In this document: piece by piece, positions 27,859-37,093 of the stretch
How positions within the stretch are numbered: the first letter of the stretch is position 1
Layout of the letters: each line of letters starts with the position of its first letter
Source of the DNA: Paraburkholderia fungorum
GTDB taxonomy: Bacteria > Pseudomonadota > Gammaproteobacteria > Burkholderiales > Burkholderiaceae
Assembly: GCF_900099835.1 (NCBI RefSeq)
Contig: NZ_FNKP01000002.1
Coordinates: forward strand, 1,364,001-1,428,000
DNA: 64,000 bases
Direction of reading: 5' to 3'
The notes under the pieces: model-generated
Databases searched by the model: none
Told to the model about the DNA's origin: nothing
The model's input: only the letters and a program-made list of their open reading frames with translations
Position numbers and translations under genes: made by a program

Positions 27859-29145
27859 TCAGCGCAACTTCGCGACGTCCTGCGCACTCACTCGCGTGGA
27901 CGCAGGATTGCCGAACTGCGTGGTTACATAGTTGGTCAACGCGGCGATCTGGTCATTGCTCAACTGCACGGCAAAGCCCGGCATGCCGACATCGCTGTTC
28001 GACGTGCTCCGATGCACCCCATGCAGAATCACCTGCATCAGGTTGTTCGGATTCGACGCGCCCACCGTCGTGTTGTGCATCAGCGGCGGATAGTAGCCGT
28101 CCGGTGTGCCCTTGCCGACCGCCTGGTGGCAACTCGCGCAATTGCCGAGGAAGAGCCGCGCCGGGTCGATCGACCCTTCGCTCATCGCCACGCCACGCAG
28201 ACGCGTCACGTCGGTCGCCGGTTTGCCCAACGAGCCGCGCGGCTGCTTGCTGCCGTCTTCCACGGCCGGCACGGTGCGAACGTAGGCCGCGATGGCGGTG
28301 ACGTCGGCATCGGTCATCTTCGAGAAGCTGTGCTCGACCGCCTCGCCCATCGGCCCTGCTGCGCCGCCCAGACCCTGTACGTGTCCGGTTTGCAGATACT
28401 GCTTGAGTTGCTCGGGCGTCCACGTACCGATGCCGCTATTCAACGACGACGTGACGTTGTACCCCTCCCATCCCGCCAGCACCGAACCGCTCAGGAATCC
28501 GCTGCCGGATTCATCGAGCGCCACTTCCTGCATCGCAAAACCGCGCGGCGTGTGGCACGTGCTGCAATGCGCGAGACCCTGCACGAGATACGCACCGCGA
28601 TTCCACTCGACGCTCTGGTTCGACTTGTCCTGATACGGTCCGCTCTTGAGGAACATCGCGTTCCATGCCTTCAGCGGCCAGCGCATGTTGAGGGGCCACG
28701 GAATGTCGCTTTGACGCGTGGCCTGCTTCACGGGCGCCACGCCGTAGCGGAAGTACGCGAACAGCGCCTTCACGTCGTCATCGCTGATCTTTGCGTACGA
28801 CACATACGGCATCGCCGGGTACAGGTTGTGCCCGTCCTTCGATACGCCTCTGCGCAACGCGCCGTCGAAATCTGCGAGCGTCCAGTTGCCGATCCCCGTT
28901 TCCGGGTCCGGCGTGATGTTGCTCGAATAGATCGTGCCGAGCATCGGCACCTTCAACGGCAAACCGCCGGCAAACGGTCTGCCTTGAGCGGTCGTATGGC
29001 AGGCCATGCAATCGCCGGCTGTCGCCAGATATTCACCACGTTTGATCAGCGCAGTGTCGTTGCTGCCGCCTGACGCATCGGCATGCGCAAGAGAAGGCAG
29101 CGCAAACGCAGCGGCGAGCATGCAGAACAGAGTTTTCTTCAGCAT
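27859..29145 (-). CDS. FAD-glucose dehydrogenase cytochrome c (beta) subunit, three haems
   Basis: The 428-residue product starts MLKKTLFCMLAAAFALPSLA, a signal peptide, and has three CxxCH haem c sites: CMACH (46-50), CSTCH (194-198) and CASCH (336-340). The sequence resembles the beta subunit of Burkholderia cepacia FAD-glucose dehydrogenase. It takes electrons from the flavoprotein in the periplasm and passes them to the quinone pool or the respiratory chain. AGGAGG precedes the ATG and overlaps the end of the upstream alpha-subunit gene, so translation is coupled. It is the last gene of a three-gene operon. Confidence 0.95.
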   Translation of the reverse strand: MLKKTLFCMLAAAFALPSLAHADASGGSNDTALIKRGEYLATAGDCMACHTTAQGRPFAGGLPLKVPMLGTIYSSNITPDPETGIGNWTLADFDGALRRGVSKDGHNLYPAMPYVSYAKISDDDVKALFAYFRYGVAPVKQATRQSDIPWPLNMRWPLKAWNAMFLKSGPYQDKSNQSVEWNRGAYLVQGLAHCSTCHTPRGFAMQEVALDESGSGFLSGSVLAGWEGYNVTSSLNSGIGTWTPEQLKQYLQTGHVQGLGGAAGPMGEAVEHSFSKMTDADVTAIAAYVRTVPAVEDGSKQPRGSLGKPATDVTRLRGVAMSEGSIDPARLFLGNCASCHQAVGKGTPDGYYPPLMHNTTVGASNPNNLMQVILHGVHRSTSNSDVGMPGFAVQLSNDQIAALTNYVTTQFGNPASTRVSAQDVAKLR

Positions 29146-29147
29146 GG

Positions 29148-30767
29148 TCAGACCTCCTTCTTCAACTGGTCGGCCATACGAAGCGCAAGTGCGGCGATGG
29201 TCAGCGTCACGTTGACGGTGCCCACGGTCGGCATGGTTGCGCTGCTGGAGATGAACAGGTTCGGGTGATCGAACGTACGGCAATGCTTGTCGACCACCGA
29301 ATCGCGCGGATCGCTGCCCATGATCGTCGCGCCGGTGATGTGGTTGTTCGGTGCAAATTCGTCCTGATATTCGATCTCGGTGCCGCCGAGAATCTTCGCG
29401 GCGGTGGCGTACACCTCACGCGTATGCACCGCGCCACGCTTCACGTAGTCGTCGATCTGATAGGTGATTTCGGGACGCGGAATACCGATCGCGTCCTTCT
29501 CGGTCGCGCTCGGCACGATGCGGTTGACCGGCTGCGGCAGGATTTCGTGGAAGCAGTCGAACTCGACGAAACGCGCGGAGCGGTCGCGAATCTGCGCGTC
29601 GAGATCGGCGGCCTTGATCAGTTTGCCCTGCTTGAAAATCTTCGCCGACTCCGTATCGATGCGCGACATGTTCGACAGGTGGATCTTTTTGGCCGACTCT
29701 GTCGAACGGAACGCGCCGTCGCGAAAGCCGATCAGCGACGTCATTTCCTGCGGGCCACGGCCGGGCCACAGCTTTTCGTCCGCGTAGAACGTGACGCCGG
29801 TGCCGGGGTGATCCATCAGATTGCGGCCGACCATGTCGGAGCTGTTGCCCACGCCATGCGGAAAATCGGCGCTGGTGGACATCAGCATGATCTTCGGCGT
29901 CTCGATGCCGTTCGCGGCCAGCACGAAATAACGGCCCTCCACGCGATGCTCGACGCCCTGCGGATCCTTGTACAACGCGGCGGTGATGCGTTTGTCCGGG
30001 CCGACGTCGAGCTTGAACACGACCGCGTTTTCGATCAGCTTCGCACCCGCGGCCTCGGCCTTTTCGACGTGCACGATGCCGTTGTACATCGCGCCGATCG
30101 GGCAAATCGGCATGCAGTTGTTATTGCCGCAGCAGGTCGGGCGGCCGTCGTACGGACGGCTGTTGCGCGCGACCGGTTCCGTCACGACATTGAAGTGCGG
30201 ATCGTACGCGTTGAGCTTGCTCTTGATGACCTGCTCGTTGTACGAGATCGGCAGCGGCGCCATCGGATACGGCGCACTGCGCGGCGAACCGAGTTGCTCG
30301 TCCGAGGGGCCCCATACACCGAGTTCCTCTTCGGCGCGCTGATAGTACGCTTCGAGTTCTTCGTACTCCATCGGCCAGTCGCGGCCCACGCCGTAGACGG
30401 TCTTCATCTTGAAGTCGTTCGGCATGAAGCGCCACGCCGACGCCGCCCAGTGCCACGTCGTGCCGCCCACCGCGCGAATGTACTGCGAGTTGAATTTGTG
30501 CTCGCCCTTCAGGATCAGGTAATTGTTCGGCGGACCGTATTCGGGATGCGGCGCCCATGCCGTGGACGGATACGGCGCGGAGTTGTCCGACTTGTCGAAC
30601 TGATTGCGAAACCGCTCGACGGTTTCCCAGCGCGGCATGCGCGGCCCGGCTTCGAGCAGGATCACGGACTTGCCCGCAAGCGCCATCTGATGCGCGACGA
30701 TCGCGCCCGCGACGCCCGAGCCCACCACGACGACATCGGCTTGTTCGGTCTTTTGTGCGTCGGCCAT
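29148..30767 (-). CDS. FAD-glucose dehydrogenase catalytic (alpha) subunit, GMC oxidoreductase
   Basis: The 539-residue flavoprotein starts with the FAD motif VVVVGSGVAGAIVAHQ. Its cluster motif TCCGNNNCMPICPIG holds Cys212, Cys213, Cys218 and Cys222, the positions reported for the 3Fe-4S cluster of B. cepacia FAD-glucose dehydrogenase. The GMC active site His476 (FAPNNHITGA) and Asn519 (TVGTVNVTL) also match that numbering. It oxidises glucose, and possibly other aldoses, at C1 in the periplasm and passes electrons through the cluster to the cytochrome subunit. It has no signal of its own and should be carried across by the Tat signal of the small subunit. The start overlaps the small-subunit stop by one base (TAATG). 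Confidence 0.96.
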   Translation of the reverse strand: MADAQKTEQADVVVVGSGVAGAIVAHQMALAGKSVILLEAGPRMPRWETVERFRNQFDKSDNSAPYPSTAWAPHPEYGPPNNYLILKGEHKFNSQYIRAVGGTTWHWAASAWRFMPNDFKMKTVYGVGRDWPMEYEELEAYYQRAEEELGVWGPSDEQLGSPRSAPYPMAPLPISYNEQVIKSKLNAYDPHFNVVTEPVARNSRPYDGRPTCCGNNNCMPICPIGAMYNGIVHVEKAEAAGAKLIENAVVFKLDVGPDKRITAALYKDPQGVEHRVEGRYFVLAANGIETPKIMLMSTSADFPHGVGNSSDMVGRNLMDHPGTGVTFYADEKLWPGRGPQEMTSLIGFRDGAFRSTESAKKIHLSNMSRIDTESAKIFKQGKLIKAADLDAQIRDRSARFVEFDCFHEILPQPVNRIVPSATEKDAIGIPRPEITYQIDDYVKRGAVHTREVYATAAKILGGTEIEYQDEFAPNNHITGATIMGSDPRDSVVDKHCRTFDHPNLFISSSATMPTVGTVNVTLTIAALALRMADQLKKEV

Positions 30768-31249
30768 TAGTCTTGCCTCTCGACGGGTTTCTGCGCCCAG
30801 TAACCGGGCTGATTGGCGCAATACGAACGGATCACCAGCGTGTCGGAGACCACGGTGTACATCAGCGCCTGCTCGTACGTAATCACGGTGTTGTCGACCG
30901 TGCCGAGATACCAGGCTTCCATGATCTTCAGCGCGAGCGCCTGTTGCGCGTCGTCGGCGGAACCGGCGATCAGCGCGCTGGCCAGCTTCGGCAACTGCTG
31001 CGCGAGATCAGGCGTTGACTTCTGCAACGCGGCCAGCAGACGCGCGCCGACATCGCGATCGAGACCGTTCTTCGCGGTCAACGATTGCGACAGGGTCATG
31101 AACGCGTCGAGCGGCGGCGCCGACGCATCGTCGGCGATCGCCTTGAGCGCGAGCGAACCGGTGAGACCGGCCATCGTCAGCGCGAGTGCGCCCTGCAGCC
31201 AGCGACGGCGGCTGATCGACGACGCTTCACCGAGCGTGCCTGACGACAT
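30767..31249 (-). CDS. FAD-glucose dehydrogenase small (gamma) subunit, Tat-exported
   Basis: The 160-residue product has a twin-arginine signal, SISRRRWLQGALALTMAGL, and the small-subunit domain of membrane-bound FAD sugar dehydrogenases (LDAFMTLSQSLTAKNGLD, MEAWYLGTVDNTVITYEQAL). In the B. cepacia system the gamma subunit acts as a chaperone needed for folding and Tat export of the catalytic subunit. It is first in the operon gamma-alpha-cytochrome c. It could also serve a sorbitol or gluconate-type dehydrogenase, but the catalytic subunit next door supports glucose. Confidence 0.93.
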   Translation of the reverse strand: MSSGTLGEASSISRRRWLQGALALTMAGLTGSLALKAIADDASAPPLDAFMTLSQSLTAKNGLDRDVGARLLAALQKSTPDLAQQLPKLASALIAGSADDAQQALALKIMEAWYLGTVDNTVITYEQALMYTVVSDTLVIRSYCANQPGYWAQKPVERQD

Positions 31250-31516
31250 CCCCAGTGGGGATCAGTCGTGAGAGTCTTGTGGAGTCAATTTTTTTATCCC
31301 TTTTATCCCTTGTGAGGCGTTTTTCAATGCTTGCTGCCTGCACTGCATCGGGTCATACACCAGCCAGTACAACGGACGATGCAGCAGCAACCACGCGCGA
31401 CTTGTGATCCCGTTGTTGCTGTCGGCCTGTGCCACCTGCGCGATGGGCCGGCCTGATCCGGTTGTGCTTCTACTGCGTTATTACCGTGTCACTACGACAT
31501 CAAACAATGCAATCCG

Positions 31517-32623
31517 TCAAAACTGATGCAGCATCCCGACATACGCGCCGGTTTGCGACTCACCCACCAGCGGACTCGTGTTGCTCGTCGAATCGCGCGG
31601 CGACGCTTCGAGCGAGAAATTCGAATTGCTGCCATTGCGCACATAGCCGACCGTGCCGTACAGGAAGGTGCGCTTGGTGATGTTGTAGGTGGTACCGAGC
31701 ACGTACATCATCGCGTGACCGGCCGGGTCGTGCGCGACGTCGCCATCGCCTTCTCCTACATGAATGTAGTAGCCGCCTGCCGTCACCGCCCAGCGTTGCG
31801 GGAAGTTGTAGGTCGCGCCGAGCCAGTAGTGATCGGCGGTATCGGCGACACCGGCGGGCGAGTCCGGCGCCGAGTAATGCGTGTACGCGCCCTGGACGAT
31901 CCACGAATCGAAATGCGCCTTGGCGGCGACGAAATATTCGCGCGATGCCTGGAAGACGTTGCTGAAGCGGCCGTTGCTGTCGCGCAGTTCGTCGTAGATG
32001 CCGCGCGCGTCGAACAGCGGCGAGTGATAGCTCAGCATGATGCCGTCCGAGCGGCCGAATTCGCCGGGCGCACCGCTATTGAACGAGCCTGGCTGGTTAC
32101 CGAATGAATATTGACCCTGCACGTCGAAGCCCCAGAACACCGGGCTTTTGTATTCGACGTTGTTGCTGGTCTGCTGCCAGTTGCGGCCACGCACGAGTGA
32201 CGCCGACGAAAACGCCTGCTGCACGAACGGGTCGAATTCCCACACGCCGTCGCTGTCGATAAAAAGATTACGGCCAGCCTGCAACGTGCCCCACTGCTCG
32301 CTTTTCAAACCGACGAACGCGCGCCGCGACCAGAGCCGTCCGCCGCTGGTCGTGCCGTCCATCACCTGCAAACCGGTTTCGAGGTTGAAGATTGCATTGA
32401 GGCCGCCGCCGAGATCTTCGTTGCCCTTGAGGCCCAGCATACTGGTGCCCCAATCGCCGCCTTCCGCGCTCCAGCGGCTCGAACTCCCGCCTGCGCCGTC
32501 GTTGATGTGATTCAGATATTCCACGCCTGCGTCGAGCCGGCCATACAGGCTCACGCTGGTTTGACCATAGGCCAAAGGACTCGCCACCGCCAGGGCTGCC
32601 ATTAATTTTTTAGATAGTCGCAT
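31517..32623 (-). CDS. Outer-membrane general porin (Gram-negative porin family)
   Basis: The 368-residue product has signal MRLSKKLMAALAVASPLAYG, then SVSLYGRLDAGVEYLNH, the first strand typical of Burkholderia/Neisseria trimeric porins. Other family marks are MLGLKGNEDLGGGLNAIFNLETGL, RRAFVGLKSEQWGTLQAGR and a terminal aromatic (MLHQF). It forms a 16-stranded beta-barrel that admits small solutes. ATG is preferred over a TTG ten codons upstream because it begins the signal peptide, though neither has a strong binding site. It lies downstream of no partner gene and is probably monocistronic. Confidence 0.93.
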   Translation of the reverse strand: MRLSKKLMAALAVASPLAYGQTSVSLYGRLDAGVEYLNHINDGAGGSSSRWSAEGGDWGTSMLGLKGNEDLGGGLNAIFNLETGLQVMDGTTSGGRLWSRRAFVGLKSEQWGTLQAGRNLFIDSDGVWEFDPFVQQAFSSASLVRGRNWQQTSNNVEYKSPVFWGFDVQGQYSFGNQPGSFNSGAPGEFGRSDGIMLSYHSPLFDARGIYDELRDSNGRFSNVFQASREYFVAAKAHFDSWIVQGAYTHYSAPDSPAGVADTADHYWLGATYNFPQRWAVTAGGYYIHVGEGDGDVAHDPAGHAMMYVLGTTYNITKRTFLYGTVGYVRNGSNSNFSLEASPRDSTSNTSPLVGESQTGAYVGMLHQF

Positions 32624-32852
32624 TGTTTTGCCGGGAGTTTTTTTCTGTCGCAATGTGAGGCAAAGCGGAGTGCTGCTGAAACCAGACTACTTGACGCGCG
32701 CTCCACATGAATCCCTGTCGCGGACTGCAAACGGAAAGGCTATGAGACTTTTCAAAACCCGTTGCGCCGATTGCACCGACCGTGCGCTAACGGCTGGCTA
32801 AACGGCTAACCGGTTGTGAACCCATACTGAATTCGCGGCTTAAGGGGCGCCC

Positions 32853-32931
32853 GGTTCATCCAGGAATCGAACCTGTGCCGGCTTCAATTCAAGGTTGGCT
32901 GCATCACGTGATGTTGTAAAACTACATCCGC
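32853..32931 (-). other. Degenerate tRNA-like fragment
   Basis: On the minus strand GCGGATGTAGTTTTA resembles the 5' end of a bacterial tRNA-Gly, with T8 and A9 in place. About 58 bases later GGTTCGATTCC (32863-32873) matches the T-arm consensus exactly. The anticodon stem and the 3' acceptor strand do not pair, so a working tRNA is unlikely. It could be a decayed tRNA, a remnant of an integration site, or chance. Confidence 0.25.
32902..32913. promoter_or_regulatory. 12-bp perfect palindrome
   Basis: CATCACGTGATG is a perfect inverted repeat with no spacer. It sits inside the tRNA-like stretch, in the space between the divergent porin and ATPase genes. It may be a dimeric regulator site. 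Confidence 0.3.
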
Positions 32932-33164
32932 CAGGCGGTCGAACTATAAGGGGATACACGCTTGATAACCTATCCGTTTGACGCAATAAACTTTTGCGGA
33001 CGATAAACTCGACAACGAAAAAGCCAGCACGCAATCGGCGTGCCTTGAAGCGCATTGGCGAAGAAGTTTGGAAGCTACCCAAGATAAGATAGTCGGTCCT
33101 TTGGCATCAGCCAAATCGAAATGCCACGCTTGTCACTCACTCCCTGACGATCCACCTTGCTGCG

Positions 33165-34409
33165 ATGAACGCGCCCGAACTGACCGAAGACGAAAACCTT
33201 GGCCGCCTTGGCATGTACCAACGCGCAACGGACAGCGGCGTGGAATGGTGGCGCGTCAGCGTGGCCGATCGCCCTGAGACCTATCGGCTGGAACATGGTG
33301 TCGACCACGCCAACGGCCGCGGATCGGTCGATATCGATCTGGTGGTCGATGCGGAAAATCTGCGCGCGAAATTGAAGAAATGGCGTCGCGAGGGCTTTGC
33401 GATCGACGCTGACAATATTGAAAGCGAACAGAGCGCAACGGAACGTGTTGCATTCATGCCGGAATTGCAGCGCGTCGCGACGCTCGCCGCAGCGGCGAAG
33501 CAGAAGCTCAAGCTGAATGAAGACGGTGTCGAGACAGTCCGCATCGGCCACCTCGACGTGCCGTGCGGCGCAGACGGTCCGCTCGTGCCGCGCCTGAATC
33601 CGGCCTATCTGTTTTCCCAGCGCTTTAACGACATCGTCGAAGACATTGTCGAGAACCGGCGCGTGATGCTGATCGGTCACACCGGCGCGGGCAAAACCAG
33701 CCTGATCGAACAGGTCGCGGCGCGCTCGCGGCACGGCGTGTTGCGCTCGAACATGAACGGGCAAACCACGGTGGGCGATTTCGTCGGCTTCTGGACAGTC
33801 AAGGGCGGCGAAACATTGTGGGTCGATGGCGTGCTGCCCACGGCGATGCGCGAAGGCCTGTGGCTGATCGTCGATGAAATCGATTTCGCCGAACCGTCGA
33901 TTCTCGCCGCGCTCACCGCCGTGCTCGAACCGCACGGCCGACTCGTGCTGAAAGAGAAAGGCAACGAGATCGTCGCGCCGCATCCGTCGTTCCGACTCTT
34001 CGCGACCGCGAACGCGGTGGGCGCGATGAGCCAGTTCCGTCATCTGTATCAGGGCGCGAATCTGATGAACGAGGCGTTTCTGGACCGTTGGCGCGTGTAT
34101 CTGCTCGACTATCTGACGCCCGCCGAAGAAGCCGACGTGTTGCTGCGAACGCTATCGCCGAATATGACGCGCCCGCTCGCCGCGACGCTCGCAGCCATCG
34201 CCGCCGACTGCCGCGCGGCGTTCGCGCGCGAAGACCTGTCGAGCGCATTCTCGACGCGACGCCTGCTCGACTGGGCAGAACTGATGATGCGCACCGGCGA
34301 CCCCGAGCGCGCAGCGGGACCGGCGATTTACGCAAAGGTCAGTCCCGAAGATGCGGCGTTGATTCGCGGCATCATCCGCCATCACATTGCACCGGCCGGT
34401 TCGGAGTGA
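33165..34409 (+). CDS. MoxR/CobS-like AAA+ ATPase
   Basis: The 414-residue product has a 150-residue N-terminal region, then the ATPase core with Walker A MLIGHTGAGKTS, Walker B LWLIVDEIDFAEP, and sensor 1 FATANAVG. It also has a polar loop SNMNGQTTVGDFVGFWTV that resembles cobaltochelatase CobS-type proteins. MoxR-family ATPases pair with a von Willebrand A protein and remodel or activate target proteins, sometimes by inserting a metal. The VWA partner starts five bases after the stop. The target is not revealed by neighbours. Confidence 0.9.
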   Translation: MNAPELTEDENLGRLGMYQRATDSGVEWWRVSVADRPETYRLEHGVDHANGRGSVDIDLVVDAENLRAKLKKWRREGFAIDADNIESEQSATERVAFMPELQRVATLAAAAKQKLKLNEDGVETVRIGHLDVPCGADGPLVPRLNPAYLFSQRFNDIVEDIVENRRVMLIGHTGAGKTSLIEQVAARSRHGVLRSNMNGQTTVGDFVGFWTVKGGETLWVDGVLPTAMREGLWLIVDEIDFAEPSILAALTAVLEPHGRLVLKEKGNEIVAPHPSFRLFATANAVGAMSQFRHLYQGANLMNEAFLDRWRVYLLDYLTPAEEADVLLRTLSPNMTRPLAATLAAIAADCRAAFAREDLSSAFSTRRLLDWAELMMRTGDPERAAGPAIYAKVSPEDAALIRGIIRHHIAPAGSE

Positions 34410-34414
34410 GCGCG

Positions 34415-36184
34415 ATGCAGGCCGCGCGCGGAGTCCGCAACACGCGAGAAGCGCGCAATACGCGTGATACGCGCGGTTTCGCGTTCGAATCGACGCTCGG
34501 CAAAGTGGCTCGCGTGCTCACCGGACAATACGGCGTGAGCGTCGTATTCAGCCCGGACGGGCCGCGTGTCGAGCCCGGCCGCATTGTGATTCCCGATTAC
34601 GAACCCGACGGCGAGGTCGAACGCGACGTGCTGGTCGGCTATCTGGACCTGCTGGTCGCGCGCGCCAAACACGCGGCGCTGGATGAACTCGACGCGCTGC
34701 CTGCGGGCGTCGCCGCGAATCTCGCCCAGGTGATCGACGATCGCCGTGTGTGCGGACAACTGCTCGACGAGTATCCCGGTGCGCGCTGGTTCATCGGTAA
34801 ATTGCGCGAGCATGCTGCGGAACGGGTGCGGCAACGCTGGCCGGCCATGCATTGGCGCGACCGTCTGGTGTGGCTGGTCGAGCGCACGCTGTGGGACGAA
34901 GCGCCGACCCGCAGCGAGGCGGTCCATTCGCTGCTGGCCGCGTTGCACGCGTCGCAGGACCTGCTGCACGACGCGCGCGGCAGTCGCTCGACCCGCGAGA
35001 GCATCGCGGCCGCGCAGGCGCTGGTGGCGCGTGTCAGGGCTTTGTCGGCGGGAGACGTGAACAGCATGATGTTCACCGCCGATGCCATTGAAGATATCGA
35101 CACGGAATCGGCCGCGTCGGCCTCATTCGACGAAACCAGCGTGCCCGGGCACGACAGCGCCGCCGCGCCACCGTCCGACCGAAGCACTGGCGCACAGGCC
35201 GACAGCGCGGTCGGCATGGGGCAGACGCTCGCCGACGCGGCGCAGCCGTCTTCCCGCTCCGAAGGCGAAGCGGGGTCGGTCGCGACGAACCCGACGCGCG
35301 CGCGGCTGTCCATTCCGCTCGCTACCGAATTCGACGTCGTCACCGATCTCACCGGTCAGGGCGACAGCGCGACGTGGCGCGCGTTGAAAGCCGCAGCCCG
35401 CGCCGATACCGCACCGCTCAAGGAAAAACTCGAACGCGCGCTGAGCGCCGACGAGCGCATCCGCTGGCGTCGCGAACAGGAGCGCGGCGAGATCGACCGC
35501 ACCGCGCTGGCGAAGCTCGCGACGTCGCCGGGCTACCGCACGCCGTTTCGCACGCAGCGGGCCGCCAAGGGACGCGATGTCGCGGTAACGCTGCTGATCG
35601 ATCGCAGCGGCTCGATGGCCGGGCGCAAGATCGAACTTGCGCGCCTTTGTGCAACCGCATTGTGCGACGCGCTCACGCAGCTATCGTTCGATTGCGAAGT
35701 ACTCGGTTATTGCTCGGTCGAATCGCCTGCCATGAAGCAGCTTTATGAACGCCAGCTTGCGGCCGGTGCGGATTTACGGCGTTACAACCGGTTTGTCGAG
35801 CGACTCGATCTGAAGGTTTATAAACGCTTCGGTGCAGTCGATCTCAGCGGTATCGCGGAAATCGACTGCGGTCATGAGAATCCCGATGGCGAAGCGCTCG
35901 CGTGGGCCGCAACGCGCCTCGCGGATCACCAGGCGGAGCGGCGCATCCTGATGGTGTTTTCCGACGGCTACCCGTCCACCGGCGACGGCGATCCGCAAGT
36001 GCTGCGCCATGACCTGCGGGAGCGCGTGGCGGCAATCGGCAAGCGCGGCATCGAACTGGTCGGAATCGGCGTGCTGACCGACGCCGTCGAGGATTTCTAT
36101 CCGCATAACGTGGTGGTCAGCCGCCTCGCCGAGTTACCGTCGACCGTGTTCTCGGTATTGAGCTCGATGCTGCTGACCCGATAG
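34415..36184 (+). CDS. VWA domain protein, CobT-like partner of the AAA+ ATPase
   Basis: The 589-residue product begins MQAARGVRNTREARNTRDTR. A helical N-terminal part (about 1-230) is followed by an Ala/Ser/Asp-rich linker and a C-terminal VWA domain with the MIDAS motif DRSGSMAG and later conserved positions GEALAWAATRL and MVFSDGYPSTGDGD. The layout resembles CobT and ViaA/CoxE-type proteins. I chose this ATG, six bases after the upstream stop codon, because an in-frame TTG 109 codons earlier would overlap the ATPase gene. The pair probably acts as a complex in the cytoplasm (inference). Confidence 0.88.
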   Translation: MQAARGVRNTREARNTRDTRGFAFESTLGKVARVLTGQYGVSVVFSPDGPRVEPGRIVIPDYEPDGEVERDVLVGYLDLLVARAKHAALDELDALPAGVAANLAQVIDDRRVCGQLLDEYPGARWFIGKLREHAAERVRQRWPAMHWRDRLVWLVERTLWDEAPTRSEAVHSLLAALHASQDLLHDARGSRSTRESIAAAQALVARVRALSAGDVNSMMFTADAIEDIDTESAASASFDETSVPGHDSAAAPPSDRSTGAQADSAVGMGQTLADAAQPSSRSEGEAGSVATNPTRARLSIPLATEFDVVTDLTGQGDSATWRALKAAARADTAPLKEKLERALSADERIRWRREQERGEIDRTALAKLATSPGYRTPFRTQRAAKGRDVAVTLLIDRSGSMAGRKIELARLCATALCDALTQLSFDCEVLGYCSVESPAMKQLYERQLAAGADLRRYNRFVERLDLKVYKRFGAVDLSGIAEIDCGHENPDGEALAWAATRLADHQAERRILMVFSDGYPSTGDGDPQVLRHDLRERVAAIGKRGIELVGIGVLTDAVEDFYPHNVVVSRLAELPSTVFSVLSSMLLTR

Positions 36185-36220
36185 CGCCGTTCAGATACAG
36201 CGCTAGTTTCGTAATGCTGG

Positions 36221-37054
36221 CTACGCAGCTTGCGGCTTGAACGGATATCGCTCGATCTCTCCGCCGCGCGCGACCACTACCGTGCATTCTGGAATCTCTT
36301 CCCAGAACCCCGGCAAATCCCCTAGCGGCTCCGACAGCACCAGAAACGCGTTCTCTCCCGCCGCGACGATGCGCGGATCGTCCGGGTACAACTCGTGCAG
36401 ATGATGAAACGACGTACTGTGAAACAGCGAGCGCGACTGCCCTTCGCTCGAATAACGGACGGCGACGATCTGCTCGCCATCGGTCGCGCAGACCGTCATG
36501 TTCAGCGGTTGCTCCACGCCATGCCTGCGCCCGGTTTCCTCGACAAACGCGACCATCCGTTCGAGCGCCGTAACGGGCGCCAACTCCAGACCAAAGGTCA
36601 GCGCGAGAAAAAACAGCACTTCGGAATCGGTCGACCCTTCAATGGACGGAAACAGATCGGGGTCGATCGCGACCATCAGATCGCGGCGCACGGACGGATA
36701 GTTGCGCACCAGCCCGTTGTGCGCGAACAGCCAGCGTCCGTAACGGAACGGATGACAGTTGGTTTCCTGCGACGGCGTGTCGGTTGCCGCGCGAATGTGC
36801 GCGACGAACAGCGGCGCGTGAATCGCACGCGCGGCTTCCCGCAGATTGCGGTCGCTCCACGCGGGTTGAATACAGCGGTAGCGGAATGGAATGTCGGTCG
36901 GATGACCGTACCAGCCGATTCCGAAGCCATCGCCATTCGTGGTGGTATGGCCGAGCCGCGAATGCAGGCTCTGATCGATCAGCGAATGTTTGGTATTGAA
37001 CAGCACCGTTTCGAGCTGAATCGGATTGCCGGTATAAGCAAGCCAGCGGCACAT
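36221..37054 (-). CDS. Class II glutamine amidotransferase (YafJ-like)
   Basis: The 277-residue product begins MCRWLAYTGNPIQLET, placing the nucleophile Cys at position 2 after Met removal. It has the family motifs SRLGHTTTNGDGFGIGWYG (in part), PLFVAHIRAATDTPSQETNCHPFRYGRWLFAHNGLVRN (in part) and GSTDSEVLFFLAL. It is a standalone glutaminase domain, as in YafJ. Such proteins are not linked to a known synthase; an amidase role on gamma-glutamyl compounds is possible. AAGGAG precedes the ATG. Confidence 0.92.
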   Translation of the reverse strand: MCRWLAYTGNPIQLETVLFNTKHSLIDQSLHSRLGHTTTNGDGFGIGWYGHPTDIPFRYRCIQPAWSDRNLREAARAIHAPLFVAHIRAATDTPSQETNCHPFRYGRWLFAHNGLVRNYPSVRRDLMVAIDPDLFPSIEGSTDSEVLFFLALTFGLELAPVTALERMVAFVEETGRRHGVEQPLNMTVCATDGEQIVAVRYSSEGQSRSLFHSTSFHHLHELYPDDPRIVAAGENAFLVLSEPLGDLPGFWEEIPECTVVVARGGEIERYPFKPQAA

Positions 37055-37093
37055 GGAGCGTCTCCTTTATAAACAGACGGCGTGCCGCGCCGG

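Larger units (their letters stand above)
32624..33164. other. Intergenic region between porin and the AAA ATPase gene
   Basis: No gene is called. It contains the porin promoter region, a tRNA-like fragment and a perfect palindrome, both listed separately. A minus-strand frame of about 80 codons covers the fragment, has no ribosome binding site, and is probably spurious. Confidence 0.4.

Noticed and set aside
29265..30770. 501-codon plus-strand open frame
   Set aside because: Antisense to the glucose dehydrogenase catalytic subunit and rich in Arg/His/Val with no recognised domain.
33075..34043. 322-codon minus-strand open frame
   Set aside because: Antisense to the MoxR-like ATPase gene, which carries Walker motifs.
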